A stretch of 20,642 nt of DNA from a virus: positions 1-20,642 of the IMG/VR virus record IMGVR_UViG_3300030101_003504; one strand, 5' to 3'. The notes beneath the pieces were generated by a model. That model was not told the DNA's origin. It did not search any database and was given only the letters and a program-made list of their open reading frames with translations. Position numbers and translations under genes: made by a program. Of the stretch, positions 1-6,689 are shown piece by piece; position 1 is the stretch's first letter, and the number at the start of each line of letters is the position of its first letter.

Positions 1-1
1 T

Positions 2-817
2 AGGACCAGGATATTTATTCCTAGTAAAATACATGACAACCCTACCCTAATGGAAGAAGACCCAGGATATATGGAAATGTTAAAGGGGTTACCAGATGAA
101 TTAAGAAGGGCCTGGTTAGATGGTGATTGGGATGTCTATTACGGTCAGTACTTTAGTTCCTGGAGGTACGATGTTCATGTATGCGAACCATTTAAAATAC
201 CAAGTACCTGGTATCGTTACAGGGGTATTGACTATGGATATAAAGCACCATTTGCTGTATCCTGGTTAGCCGTAAGTCCGCAAAAGGACGTGTACCTATA
301 CCGTGACTACTATGTATCAGAATTAGAATTATCTGGACACATAGATGCTATTAATGCTTTATCTGAGGGCGAAAATTACCAGGCTACTCTTGGGGACCCT
401 AGTATGTGGATACGAAATCCGCAAAATATGAATCGGTCTGATGGGGTTGCAGGTTCTCACATGGCTATAGCTGACATTCTCAGAAAACATGGAATAAATG
501 CAATAAAAGCCAATAATAACAGGTTATCGGGTTGGAACCTTTTGCGAGAGTATTTAAAGTGGGATGATGAAAATCCACCAAAATTTCATGTATTTAAAAC
601 GTGCCAGAAGTTTATTGAAACAATTCCGATGCTTGTTCACGATGTTAGAAGGCCAGAAGATTTGGATACAAAAGGTCCTGACCACCTTGCTGACTCGACA
701 AGGTATGCACTGTTTCATATTGGCAATCCCCAGGAAGAGGAGGCTAAACCTTGGATAATGAAGCTGATGCAAAGGTTCGAGGCAAACAGGGCAGACGTTC
801 CGGGACTAAGAGGATAA
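2..817 (+). CDS. terL: Terminase large subunit, C-terminal part (5' end cut by window)
   Basis: DNA-packaging motor subunit with ATPase and headful or end-cutting nuclease roles. The reading frame is open from base 2, so the ATG at 50 is internal and the ATPase half lies upstream of the window. The first visible residues (FIPSKIHDNPTLMEEDPGY, then LPDELRRAWLDGDWDV) match the linker typical of phage large terminases. The RNase-H-like nuclease domain follows. Counting from base 2, its acidic residues are Asp77 in RGIDYGYKAPFA, Asp132 in GDPSMW, and Asp227/Asp231 in the PDHLADSTRYALF motif near the C-terminus. All three expected catalytic positions are kept, so the nuclease looks active. It lies directly upstream of the portal gene, as usual. 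The 3' end overlaps a small TTG-start gene. Whether packaging is headful (P22-like) or end-specific cannot be told from this piece. Confidence 0.93.
   Translation, partial: RTRIFIPSKIHDNPTLMEEDPGYMEMLKGLPDELRRAWLDGDWDVYYGQYFSSWRYDVHVCEPFKIPSTWYRYRGIDYGYKAPFAVSWLAVSPQKDVYLYRDYYVSELELSGHIDAINALSEGENYQATLGDPSMWIRNPQNMNRSDGVAGSHMAIADILRKHGINAIKANNNRLSGWNLLREYLKWDDENPPKFHVFKTCQKFIETIPMLVHDVRRPEDLDTKGPDHLADSTRYALFHIGNPQEEEAKPWIMKLMQRFEANRADVPGLRG
737..743 (+). promoter_or_regulatory. Strong ribosome binding site inside the terminase gene, for the TTG-start gene at 751
   Basis: GAGGAGG lies 7 nt upstream of the TTG at 751. It is one of the best Shine-Dalgarno matches in the window, and it lies within terminase codons. 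It decides the unusual start of the following small gene. Confidence 0.6.
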
Positions 818-993
818 TAGAAAAGTTTAGCTTGGAAGAAGGTTGTTGGAAATTGATAGAAGTTAGTGAAGATGAATTTGTTTTTGGTGGATGGAAAGAA
901 ATTAATGGTCAATTGAAACGAGCCTATCTAAATGTAATTATAACACAAAATGAAATCCAACATACAGGATACAACCCAAGGACATTGAATTAA
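751..993 (+). CDS. Small hypothetical protein (80 aa), TTG start, overlapping terminase
   Basis: Not recognised. The frame opens inside the last 67 nt of the terminase gene. The TTG start is chosen because of the strong GAGGAGG 7 nt upstream and because no ATG occurs in frame. It ends in TAATG, sharing one base with the portal start, so translation is probably coupled to the portal. The first ~20 residues are basic (KVRGKQGRRSGTKR). The rest is short and mixed, with an EEGCWKLIEVSEDEFVFGGW segment that looks beta-rich. There is no signal peptide, membrane segment or known motif. A small terminase or connector accessory role is only a guess from position. A later start is possible, but the 151-nt stretch between terminase and portal would then be mostly empty, which is unusual in so tight a genome. 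Confidence 0.65.
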   Translation: MDNEADAKVRGKQGRRSGTKRIIEKFSLEEGCWKLIEVSEDEFVFGGWKEINGQLKRAYLNVIITQNEIQHTGYNPRTLN

Positions 994-2759
994 TGGCAAA
1001 ACCATATCAAGCAGTAGGCAAAGAATTAGAACTTGTAAAAAGAATTAAGGCAATGGTGGATATGTCAAAAAAGGCTCGTAGAAAAACTACAGAAGTTTGG
1101 AGAGAGTCTGAAAAATTATATATGGGTGAACACTGGTCAGGAATGAATATGCCAGAATACAAAAATCAATTGACATTAGACATGATTGCTAATGTCATTG
1201 ACACCCAGATACCTATTATGTCTAGTAAGCCACCTAAGATTGATGTGATTTCTGTAGGGTCCGATGATGAGTCTAGGTTTATGGCAAATACACTACAGGC
1301 ACAATTAGATGACTTATGGTATATGCGAGATATGGCAACACTGGTCCCGGAATGGCTTACTGATTATTTAGTGTATGGATGTGGTATTATAAAAGTAAAC
1401 TGGAATATGCACGATGATTTGCCAGATTGTGACATCGTAGACCCCTTCTCATTTCATGTAAATCCTAGTGCAACTAAGTTAGAAAATGCACAATATGTGG
1501 TACATATGGCCCCCCGACCTATCTACGAGATACAAAAGCTATTTCCTGAGAAGGGTAAATTTGTGGAGCCAATGGGAAAATTAGGAGAATATGAAGCGTT
1601 AAAAGTAACTGATGTTAAACAAGGGGACAGAGGACTGGTTCAAGTAACTGATACTCAAGGGCAAGAAACTAATTATTACGAAGGTGAATCTGAGGCTATG
1701 CAAAACTTGGAAGACCGTGCCCTCCTGGTAGAAGTCTGGATGAGAGATGGTAGCGTAGAGTATACCAACGAACAGGACGATGTTGGCAAACCGAAATATC
1801 CAGGAGGGTTACGAAAGGTCTGTATGGCAAACGACATTATACTTTACGATGGGCCTAGTAAGTATCAGTTTTTGGACCAAATGAATCGCTGTCCGTATCC
1901 ATTTCCCTTTGTCGTGATGAAAAATGGTGGTTCAGCACATTCATTTTGGGGTAAACCAGAGCCTAAACGCCTAAAAAGTATTAATCTAGCCTTGGACCGC
2001 ATTGCCAGTCAGGTAATGGATAATATACACCTTATGGCTAATCCTATGTGGTTAGTAGATGAAACTGCTGATGTACAGGACCAAATTAACAATAAACCAG
2101 GTAGTATTATACGAAAAAGAGGTCCTGGCTCTGTAAGTATGCAACAACCATCTAGTATGCCTGGATACGTTTTTAACTTTTATCAATTATTGGTAGATAT
2201 GTTTGAAACGGTGTCGGGAGTTACCAAGGCTACAATGGGTAAACAAGAACCAAACGTAACATCTGGTGTACAGGCCCAGGTGTATAGAAGTGCAGCAACT
2301 AATAAAATAGATTTTAAAGCACGTCAGCTTGATGCAGCAATGCAAATCCTTGGTTCCATGTGGATTGCAATGATAAAAAACATGGGAGAAAAAATGCACA
2401 CCTTAGAAACCAAAACCCCTACAGGTGAAACAGCCGAATTAAAATACATTGGAATGGAATTCAACCAAGTAGATACTATGGTTCGTGCCAGGGTTGGGTC
2501 TATGTTGCCAGATAACAGGGCCTATGTCGAAGAAAAAATCCTATCTCTGGTCCAGGCAGGGTTAATACAGGACCCGGAATATATCCTGGAAAATATGCAG
2601 CTACCTGGGGTAGAAAGATTAATTAATCAAATGCGACAAGCAAAGGAACAACAGCAAGTTGGTCCAGAACAATTTGAAGGAATGTCCGAAGATGAGATAT
2701 TTCAACAATTACAACAGAATCCGCAATTAATGCAACAGATGCAGGGAGTTGAAGAATAA
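993..2759 (+). CDS. Portal protein
   Basis: 588-aa protein forming the dodecameric ring at the packaging vertex, through which DNA enters and leaves. Support comes from position directly after terminase, from length, and from sequence style. A basic helical N-terminus (KELELVKRIKAMVDMSKKAR, WRESEKLYMGEHW) leads into NQLTLDMIANVIDTQIPIM and the segment CDIVDPFSFHVNPSATKLENAQYVVH. A long central helical stem-like region follows (RLKSINLALDRIASQVMDNI), then a segment GVTKATMGKQEPNVTSGVQAQ. The C-terminal ~60 residues are Gln- and Met-rich and probably helical, like the barrel of P22-type portals. The style suggests the P22-like portal family of podoviruses rather than T7 gp8, but I could not align it. 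The start overlaps the previous stop (TAATG), and the stop overlaps the next start in the same way. Confidence 0.88.
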   Translation: MAKPYQAVGKELELVKRIKAMVDMSKKARRKTTEVWRESEKLYMGEHWSGMNMPEYKNQLTLDMIANVIDTQIPIMSSKPPKIDVISVGSDDESRFMANTLQAQLDDLWYMRDMATLVPEWLTDYLVYGCGIIKVNWNMHDDLPDCDIVDPFSFHVNPSATKLENAQYVVHMAPRPIYEIQKLFPEKGKFVEPMGKLGEYEALKVTDVKQGDRGLVQVTDTQGQETNYYEGESEAMQNLEDRALLVEVWMRDGSVEYTNEQDDVGKPKYPGGLRKVCMANDIILYDGPSKYQFLDQMNRCPYPFPFVVMKNGGSAHSFWGKPEPKRLKSINLALDRIASQVMDNIHLMANPMWLVDETADVQDQINNKPGSIIRKRGPGSVSMQQPSSMPGYVFNFYQLLVDMFETVSGVTKATMGKQEPNVTSGVQAQVYRSAATNKIDFKARQLDAAMQILGSMWIAMIKNMGEKMHTLETKTPTGETAELKYIGMEFNQVDTMVRARVGSMLPDNRAYVEEKILSLVQAGLIQDPEYILENMQLPGVERLINQMRQAKEQQQVGPEQFEGMSEDEIFQQLQQNPQLMQQMQGVEE

Positions 2760-3016
2760 TGCCTGGACAATACACAAAATCATTAAAGAAAAAATTATTA
2801 AAGAAACCTGATTCTATTAAACCGAAATTAATAAAAGTTATCAAACATATTGAAATTGAGCCTGACACCAACCGATTTAAGATAGACATACCAAAAAAAA
2901 GGGAGCCAATAGAGTATATAAAATTAAAAAAGAAGAAAAAGAAAAAAGGTAAAGAGGCTGCAGTTATATCGAATAGATTAAAAAGGATGAAAGAAGGAAG
3001 CTTGTATACCAAATGA
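2759..3016 (+). CDS. Small lysine-rich protein (85 aa)
   Basis: No recognised family. The protein is strongly basic: almost a third of residues are Lys, with clusters near residues 9-15 and a run of seven lysines in KLKKKKKKKGKEA near residue 60. A less basic middle (IEIEPDTNRFKIDIP) could form strands. The start shares one base with the portal stop, and the end overlaps the next gene by ATGA. It has no cysteines, signal or membrane segment. Its charge would suit binding to DNA, RNA or acidic capsid/scaffold surfaces, but that is inference. It is the first of five consecutive tiny basic genes. Confidence 0.75.
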   Translation: MPGQYTKSLKKKLLKKPDSIKPKLIKVIKHIEIEPDTNRFKIDIPKKREPIEYIKLKKKKKKKGKEAAVISNRLKRMKEGSLYTK

Positions 3017-3282
3017 GTCAAGCTTGGACCAGGAAAGAAGGCCAGTCTAAAAGTGGTGGCCTAAATGCAAAGGGTAGAGCCAGTTACAATAGAGCTACAG
3101 GAGGAAACCTAAAAGCACCTGTAACAAAGAAAAATCCTAAAGGTAAGGCAAAGGCTAGAAGAAAAAGTTTTTGTGCTCGTATGTGCGGAATGAAAAAGCG
3201 TTTAACTGGTGCAAAAACCGCCAGGGACCCAAACAGTAGAATCAATAAGGCATTAAGAAAGTGGAGGTGTAAGTGTGGCTAA
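3013..3282 (+). CDS. Small basic DUF6321-like protein (89 aa)
   Basis: The sequence follows a pattern I associate with the DUF6321 family of phage and environmental proteins. An N-terminal WTRKEGQSKSGGLNAKGRAS is followed by LKAPV, then RRKSFCARMCGMKKRLTGAK, then ARDPNSRINKALRKWRC. The function of that family is not established. It is Lys/Arg-rich. Four cysteines (Cys54, Cys58, Cys86, Cys88) are spaced CxxxC and CxC, which could bind a metal, although the conserved family pattern as I know it needs only some of them. It overlaps the preceding gene by four bases (ATGA), and its end overlaps the next GTG start. Genes of this kind are often found near terminase and portal genes in marine phages. 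Confidence 0.78.
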   Translation: MSQAWTRKEGQSKSGGLNAKGRASYNRATGGNLKAPVTKKNPKGKAKARRKSFCARMCGMKKRLTGAKTARDPNSRINKALRKWRCKCG

Positions 3283-3451
3283 GAAAAAAGGCTTGTACTA
3301 CTACATAAATAAACGAAAAAAAGCAGGAACAAGCAGACCAAAATCTAAAAGCACAATTAGTGATGAAGCATATGCCAATATGAAAGCAGGTTTTCCGAAA
3401 TCAAAAAAAGCTTATAAGAAAGCTTTAAAAAACAAAAAGAAAAAGAAGTAG
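3275..3451 (+). CDS. Tiny lysine-rich phage protein (58 aa), GTG start
   Basis: The start is GTG at 3275, preceded by GGAGG (3263-3267) with a good 7-nt spacer, and it overlaps the end of the preceding gene. The product begins MAKKKGLYYYINKRKKAGTS, continues through SKSTISDEAYANMKAGFP, and ends in SKKAYKKALKNKKKKK. The MAKKKGLY...NKRKKAG...S...AYANMKAGFPK layout is one I recognise from small conserved genes of marine phages without known function. It is too short for many ORF callers. The Lys-rich C-terminal 16 codons are repeated, slightly changed, in the 29-aa gene downstream. Confidence 0.72.
   Translation: MAKKKGLYYYINKRKKAGTSRPKSKSTISDEAYANMKAGFPKSKKAYKKALKNKKKKK
3401..3448 (+). repeat. 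48-nt coding repeat, copy 1 (C-terminus of the 58-aa gene)
   Basis: These 16 codons (SKKAYKKALKNKKKKK) align without gaps to 3620-3667 (AKKAYSKALKKKKKKK). I count about 39 of 48 identical bases. A local duplication is likely, although part of the similarity comes from Lys codons. Confidence 0.5.
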
Positions 3452-3455
3452 AGTT

Positions 3456-3605
3456 ATGCATAACAAAGAAAAATACATGGCATCCTTAAAAAAGCATTCT
3501 AAGCATCATACCAAAAAACATATGAAGCTTATGAAAATTTTAATTAGTAGAGGAATGACATTTGACAAAGCACATAAGACTGCAATGAAACAGGTAGGTA
3601 AATAA
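3456..3605 (+). CDS. Tiny basic protein (49 aa)
   Basis: ATG at 3456, four bases after the previous stop. It ends in TAA at 3603-3605. The product is MHNKEKYMASLKKHSKHHTK, then KHMKLMKILISRGMTFDKAHKTAMKQVGK. It is rich in Lys and His with an amphipathic helical core (KHMKLMKILISRGMTFDKAHKTAMK). The pattern HMKxMxxLxxxGxxFxxAHxxAMKxVGK is one I recognise from short conserved marine-phage proteins of unknown function. The Shine-Dalgarno match is weak (purine-rich AAGAAGTAGAG across the previous stop), so expression may depend on coupling with the upstream gene. Confidence 0.68.
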   Translation: MHNKEKYMASLKKHSKHHTKKHMKLMKILISRGMTFDKAHKTAMKQVGK

Positions 3606-3607
3606 AT

Positions 3608-3697
3608 ATGTACGGTAGTGCAAAAAAAGCCTATAGCAAAGCTCTGAAGAAAAAGAAGAAAAAGAAGGGCAAAAAGAAAAAGGTAAAAAAATACTAA
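3608..3697 (+). CDS. Polylysine micro-protein (29 aa)
   Basis: ATG at 3608, two bases after the previous stop; TAA at 3695-3697. The product is MYGSAKKAYSKALKKKKKKK followed by GKKKKVKKY: 16 of 29 residues are lysine. Its middle repeats the C-terminal tail of the 58-aa gene, so it may be a duplicated fragment that keeps its own start. No strong ribosome binding site is visible. Whether it is translated is uncertain. Its support is the tight tandem spacing, intact frame, and similarity to the upstream gene. Confidence 0.5.
   Translation: MYGSAKKAYSKALKKKKKKKGKKKKVKKY
3620..3667 (+). repeat. 48-nt coding repeat, copy 2 (inside the 29-aa gene)
   Basis: Partner of 3401-3448. It is in the same reading frame relative to the coding sequence and has about 39 of 48 identical bases by hand alignment. 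Confidence 0.5.
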
Positions 3698-3712
3698 AAT
3701 ATCATTTTATGT

Positions 3713-3740
3713 GGTTTGATACTATTAGCAACTATCAAAA
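3713..3740 (+). promoter_or_regulatory. Candidate phage promoter or operator, copy 1 (before scaffold-capsid block)
   Basis: This lies in the 71-nt gap between the tiny basic genes and scaffold. It is a 28-nt element matching 18274-18301 at 23 of 28 positions without gaps: GGTTTG-R-TACTATT, three variable bases, AACTAT-Y-AAAA. Inside it, ACTATT and ACTATC form a direct repeat with a 10-bp period. The 17 bases TACTATTAGCAACTATC agree with the T7 promoter core TAATACGACTCACTATA at 10 positions, including the ACTAT just before the start. A single-subunit RNA polymerase promoter is therefore plausible. An operator for a late activator is the alternative. Confidence 0.45.
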
Positions 3741-3768
3741 TATTTAAATAACACAGGAGACTATATAA

Positions 3769-4668
3769 ATGTCAGATGAAGTACTCACCAGTTATTCTGG
3801 TGTCACGCTTTCTCAAGATGAAGCAAACTCCCTTATGGGGGTTGAGCCTAGTCAACCTGTAGAGCAAAATAACGAGGGTACAGAAGTTCAACCCCAGGAT
3901 AGCGAAGTCTCAGAGAAGGACCAATCACTTTCTGAAAATGAACCTACAACAGAAGCAACTGAAATAGAAGTTCTTGAGCTTGATGGTCAGCAGTATGACA
4001 TGGAACAACTTCAAGAAGCTATTGATGCCTATAATAATAAAAGCGAATGGCAGAAGACGAATACTGAAAAGTCACAAGCTATATCAGCAGAGCGTAAAGC
4101 GTTTGATGCTGAAATAAAAGTTTGGAACGACTTGCGAAATGACGAAGATGCTATGAGTGCATTAAGAGACGTATTGGATGCAGACCATCCAGTCTTTTCT
4201 AATGAAGTTGCTGTAGCGGAAGAAGAACCAACCCAGGACACGAAGGAGTCTAGTGATAGAATCCAGGAGTTGGAAGAAAGGTTAAACGAGATAGTTCAGG
4301 TAAAAGAACAGGAAACACTTGACATGGAAGCCGATAGACAAGTGAATTCCGACCTGGCGAGTCTCAAACAAGAACATCCCGAACTAGAGGACCAGGAATT
4401 GATGGATGAAGTGATTACCACTGCCATTGAAAAAGGCTTTACTGGCCGACAGGGTTTAGAGGATGCCTTTGTTTTAGCCTATCATTCAGCATCTGAGAAC
4501 AGTGCTTTTAAAACCGCAGTAAATCGAGCGAGAAGTGCAAAAGCTATGAAGAGTATACCTGAAACAGAAGGTAACGTAAAAGGCCAACATACTGAGCCAG
4601 TTACAAAAGCCGAGAGTTATAAGGAAGCTAGGCAAGATGCACTTAAAAACTACAACTTCTACGAATAG
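3769..4668 (+). CDS. Scaffolding protein
   Basis: 299-aa acidic protein directly before the major capsid gene, the standard place for an internal scaffold that shapes the procapsid and then leaves it. The first ~70 residues are low-complexity and Glu/Gln/Ser/Thr-rich (disordered). A short ordered segment follows (EVLELDGQQYDMEQLQEAIDAYNN), close to the YDMEQLQEAxxxY motif often seen in podovirus scaffolds. Helices with coiled-coil character come next (residues ~85-200; SSDRIQELEERLNEIVQVKE), and then a C-terminal helical region ending in a mixed-charge tail (KAESYKEARQDALKNYNFYE) that may contact the coat. There is a good ribosome site, AGGAGA at 3755-3760, 8 nt from the ATG. It is first in the block after the promoter-like element. 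No protease motif was seen. Confidence 0.85.
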   Translation: MSDEVLTSYSGVTLSQDEANSLMGVEPSQPVEQNNEGTEVQPQDSEVSEKDQSLSENEPTTEATEIEVLELDGQQYDMEQLQEAIDAYNNKSEWQKTNTEKSQAISAERKAFDAEIKVWNDLRNDEDAMSALRDVLDADHPVFSNEVAVAEEEPTQDTKESSDRIQELEERLNEIVQVKEQETLDMEADRQVNSDLASLKQEHPELEDQELMDEVITTAIEKGFTGRQGLEDAFVLAYHSASENSAFKTAVNRARSAKAMKSIPETEGNVKGQHTEPVTKAESYKEARQDALKNYNFYE

Positions 4669-4697
4669 TAGATAAGGAAGTAAAAAAGGAATAAAAG

Positions 4698-5693
4698 ATG
4701 GCACTATCTTATGACAGCTTAACGGCTGTAACCCGTGACAAGTTCATTCCTGTTCTCGTAGACAACATATTTAACAGTAACATACTTACTTTTAAGATGT
4801 TACAAAACTCTGAACCATCAGCTTCTGGTAACAAAGTTCTTCAGCCTCTAGAGTATGCTAAGAGCGGTTCCAAAGGCTTTTACAGTGGTTATGATGTATT
4901 AGATACAACTCCACAAGAGTTATTTACTGATGCTTCATTCGATTGGGTTCAGTGTCACGCTTCTATTACATATAGTGGTCGTGAAGAGTCGTTAAATAGT
5001 GGTGCTGAGAGAGTTATTGATTTGATTTCTGCAAAAGTAAAAAATGCTGAGAAATCATTGAAAGACCTTTTCGGTAGCCAGTTGTACTCCGACAACGATG
5101 GAAGTTCTGTGTCAACCCCTGCAGATGCACAAGCAAATGGATTTGTAGGACTTCAACACATCATTGCAGCAGACCGCACATTGGGTGGTATTAATTCAAC
5201 TGACTACCCTTGGTGGGATGGCAATGTGGCAACGTTTGGTTCAAATTCATATGGAACAGTTGCAGCTTCTTCTGGGGCTAATTCAATTGGCCGTGAAATC
5301 AGAGAGATGTATGGAAAATGTTCTATTGACAATGACAAACCCGACCTCATCGTGACCAGCCAGATATTATTTGACTCCTATGAAGAATCATTAGCTGCAC
5401 AAAAGCGTTTTGGTGCATCAAGTGAATCTTTAGCAGACGCCGGGTTTAACAATTTGCTATATAGGGGTACGCCTATCGTAGTGGATGACCATTGCCCTGC
5501 AGGACATATGTATTTCTTGAATACAAAATATCTGAGATTCAGACATCATGCTTCAAGAAACTTTGCCTTCCAGGGATTCAATAAACCTGTTAACCAAGAT
5601 GCATCCGTAGCACATATCCTTTGGTTAGGTGCTTTAACCTGCTCAAATCCAAGAATGCTTGGCAAGTTGACAGGCGGACCAACTGCATATTAA
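4698..5693 (+). CDS. Major capsid protein (HK97-fold type expected)
   Basis: 331-aa coat protein following scaffold. The N-terminus (ALSYDSLTAVTRDKFIPVLV, DNIFNSNILTFKML) and the pattern PLEYAKSGSKGFYSGYDVLD then FDWVQCHASITYSGREESLNSG are characteristic of a capsid family common in podo- and myoviruses. The helix VIDLISAKVKNAEKSLKDLF corresponds to the spine-helix region. The C-terminal section carries the strand-turn KYLRFRHHASRNFAFQ and ends LGALTCSNPRMLGKLTGG. The length is normal for an HK97-fold coat. No N-terminal prohead cleavage signal stands out. The ribosome site is AAAGGA about 7 nt before the ATG. The gene shares a block with scaffold and the small downstream protein and is probably highly expressed from the 3713-3740 element. 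Confidence 0.9.
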   Translation: MALSYDSLTAVTRDKFIPVLVDNIFNSNILTFKMLQNSEPSASGNKVLQPLEYAKSGSKGFYSGYDVLDTTPQELFTDASFDWVQCHASITYSGREESLNSGAERVIDLISAKVKNAEKSLKDLFGSQLYSDNDGSSVSTPADAQANGFVGLQHIIAADRTLGGINSTDYPWWDGNVATFGSNSYGTVAASSGANSIGREIREMYGKCSIDNDKPDLIVTSQILFDSYEESLAAQKRFGASSESLADAGFNNLLYRGTPIVVDDHCPAGHMYFLNTKYLRFRHHASRNFAFQGFNKPVNQDASVAHILWLGALTCSNPRMLGKLTGGPTAY

Positions 5694-5707
5694 TAGGGAG
5701 GTCGTAG

Positions 5708-5968
5708 ATGGCAATTTCACAAGCAAAAAGTGACAAAAAGTCTGTTGGCATGGTTCAAAAAGATGTCGGTGGTATTTCTGTTTTCACACTCGGTGGCATT
5801 GATATGGCTACTGGTTCTGGAGCACCTACAGCAGGAGCTTCTGGAGATATGAAGGCGAGTCCGAAAGGCTCACTTTATGTTGATGTAGCTGCAGGAAAAC
5901 CTTACATCAAAACTAGTGCAGCCGGTGCGAATGTTGTATTCGCAATAGTTGGCAGCATTACAGAATAA
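5708..5968 (+). CDS. Small protein after capsid, possible decoration protein (86 aa)
   Basis: No family recognised. It has a very strong ribosome site, AGGGAGGT (5695-5702), 5 nt from the ATG, which suggests high expression like the capsid gene. The product is Gly/Ala/Ser-rich and mostly beta-like: KDVGGISVFTLGGIDMATG, a flexible GSGAPTAGASGDM loop, then GSLYVDVAAGKPYIKTSAAG and NVVFAIVGSITE. The composition, size and position immediately after the coat gene fit a capsid decoration or cement protein, but this is inference. A GC-rich hairpin directly follows. Confidence 0.75.
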   Translation: MAISQAKSDKKSVGMVQKDVGGISVFTLGGIDMATGSGAPTAGASGDMKASPKGSLYVDVAAGKPYIKTSAAGANVVFAIVGSITE

Positions 5969-5987
5969 AACATACCAATAATGAGAT

Positions 5988-6023
5988 AGAGTTAATCCCT
6001 GGTCCTTTGGGCCAGGGAACTCT
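5988..6023 (+). terminator. GC-rich hairpin after the capsid block (attenuator or processing site)
   Basis: A 9-bp stem CCCTGGTCC/GGGCCAGGG (one G-T pair) closes a TTT loop (6006-6008). A further 6-bp stem, AGAGTT/AACTCT, continues below a 3-nt bulge (5994-5996). It is by far the strongest hairpin I found in the window and lies in one of its few real gaps. No U-tract follows (TTGATAGTATATG), so it is not a classical intrinsic terminator. Partial termination, RNase III processing or mRNA protection after the highly expressed capsid genes are all possible, in the manner of the terminator after T7 gene 10. Confidence 0.5.
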
Positions 6024-6032
6024 TGATAGTAT

Positions 6033-6689
6033 ATGACATCAACAGAAATGACAACACTACTTGGTCTTCGATTAGAGGATACAGGAGAAGTAAATTTTTC
6101 ATCAGCAACAAAACTAAGTGCACTAAATGTTGCACAGAGGAAGGTTGCAAGTTTTTTAAATGAGCACTATCTAACTGAATTAGAGGTAACCGATTCGGTT
6201 ACAACTAACAACTCAGGTATAACCCAGGGATTTGTAGAGTTAGGTGGTGGAGGTACAAATAAAACAACAAATGTACCCATAAGAAATAGTATAAGAAATG
6301 TAGAGATAGCATACAGTAATGGTGCTGCAATATTCGCAATCTTAATTCCTTTCCAGGATGTTAAAAAATTAGAGAATTCGTATTTAAGTAGTGGCAGTGC
6401 AAACCCTGTTGCTTATGTGTGGAGTGGTAAGCTGTATATAAAACCAATGACAAACATGACGAGTCTTGTAGTGTATTACTTAAAGGAACCACCAGACATT
6501 GCAAGTGATGCTAATTGTAGCTTAAATGATTCCTTGCATGATATTGTAGTAGACCTGGCCGAGTCAGAATTATGGAGAATGGATAATAATGCGACCAGGA
6601 GTCAGGGTGCAAAAGAATCTGCTATGAATCAAATCCAGGCATTGAATGCTAGGTTTGAATTAGAAAAACCAACGGAGGTAGGTGCATGA
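6033..6689 (+). CDS. Head-tail adaptor (connector) protein, first copy
   Basis: 218-aa protein placed where podoviruses encode the ring that joins portal to tail. The N-terminal helix (TKLSALNVAQRKVASFLNEH) is followed by a beta domain (FVELGGGGTNKTTNVPIRNS, then IRNVEIAYSNGAAIFAILIP). Next is the signature YVWSGKLYIKP...LVVYYLKEPPDI (residues 128-156) and a long C-terminal helix (DSLHDIVVDLAESELWRMDN). The helix plus LYIKP...VYYxKEP pattern is that of phage adaptor proteins of the DUF6682/gp4-like kind, known to me by style only. The next gene has the same layout. No good ribosome site precedes the ATG: the nearest, AGGGA at 6014-6018, is 14 nt away and is locked in the hairpin stem. A stop codon at 6027-6029 rules out an earlier start. 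Confidence 0.7.
   Translation: MTSTEMTTLLGLRLEDTGEVNFSSATKLSALNVAQRKVASFLNEHYLTELEVTDSVTTNNSGITQGFVELGGGGTNKTTNVPIRNSIRNVEIAYSNGAAIFAILIPFQDVKKLENSYLSSGSANPVAYVWSGKLYIKPMTNMTSLVVYYLKEPPDIASDANCSLNDSLHDIVVDLAESELWRMDNNATRSQGAKESAMNQIQALNARFELEKPTEVGA

Noticed and set aside
50-817. ATG at 50 as the start of a complete small gene
   Set aside because: The frame is open to base 2, and the residues before this Met already match the terminase linker. The gene is truncated by the window.
2623-3021. 132-aa minus-strand open frame
   Set aside because: It lies antisense to the portal end and the Lys-rich gene. Its long Phe runs are just the reverse of Lys codons, and it has no ribosome site or context.
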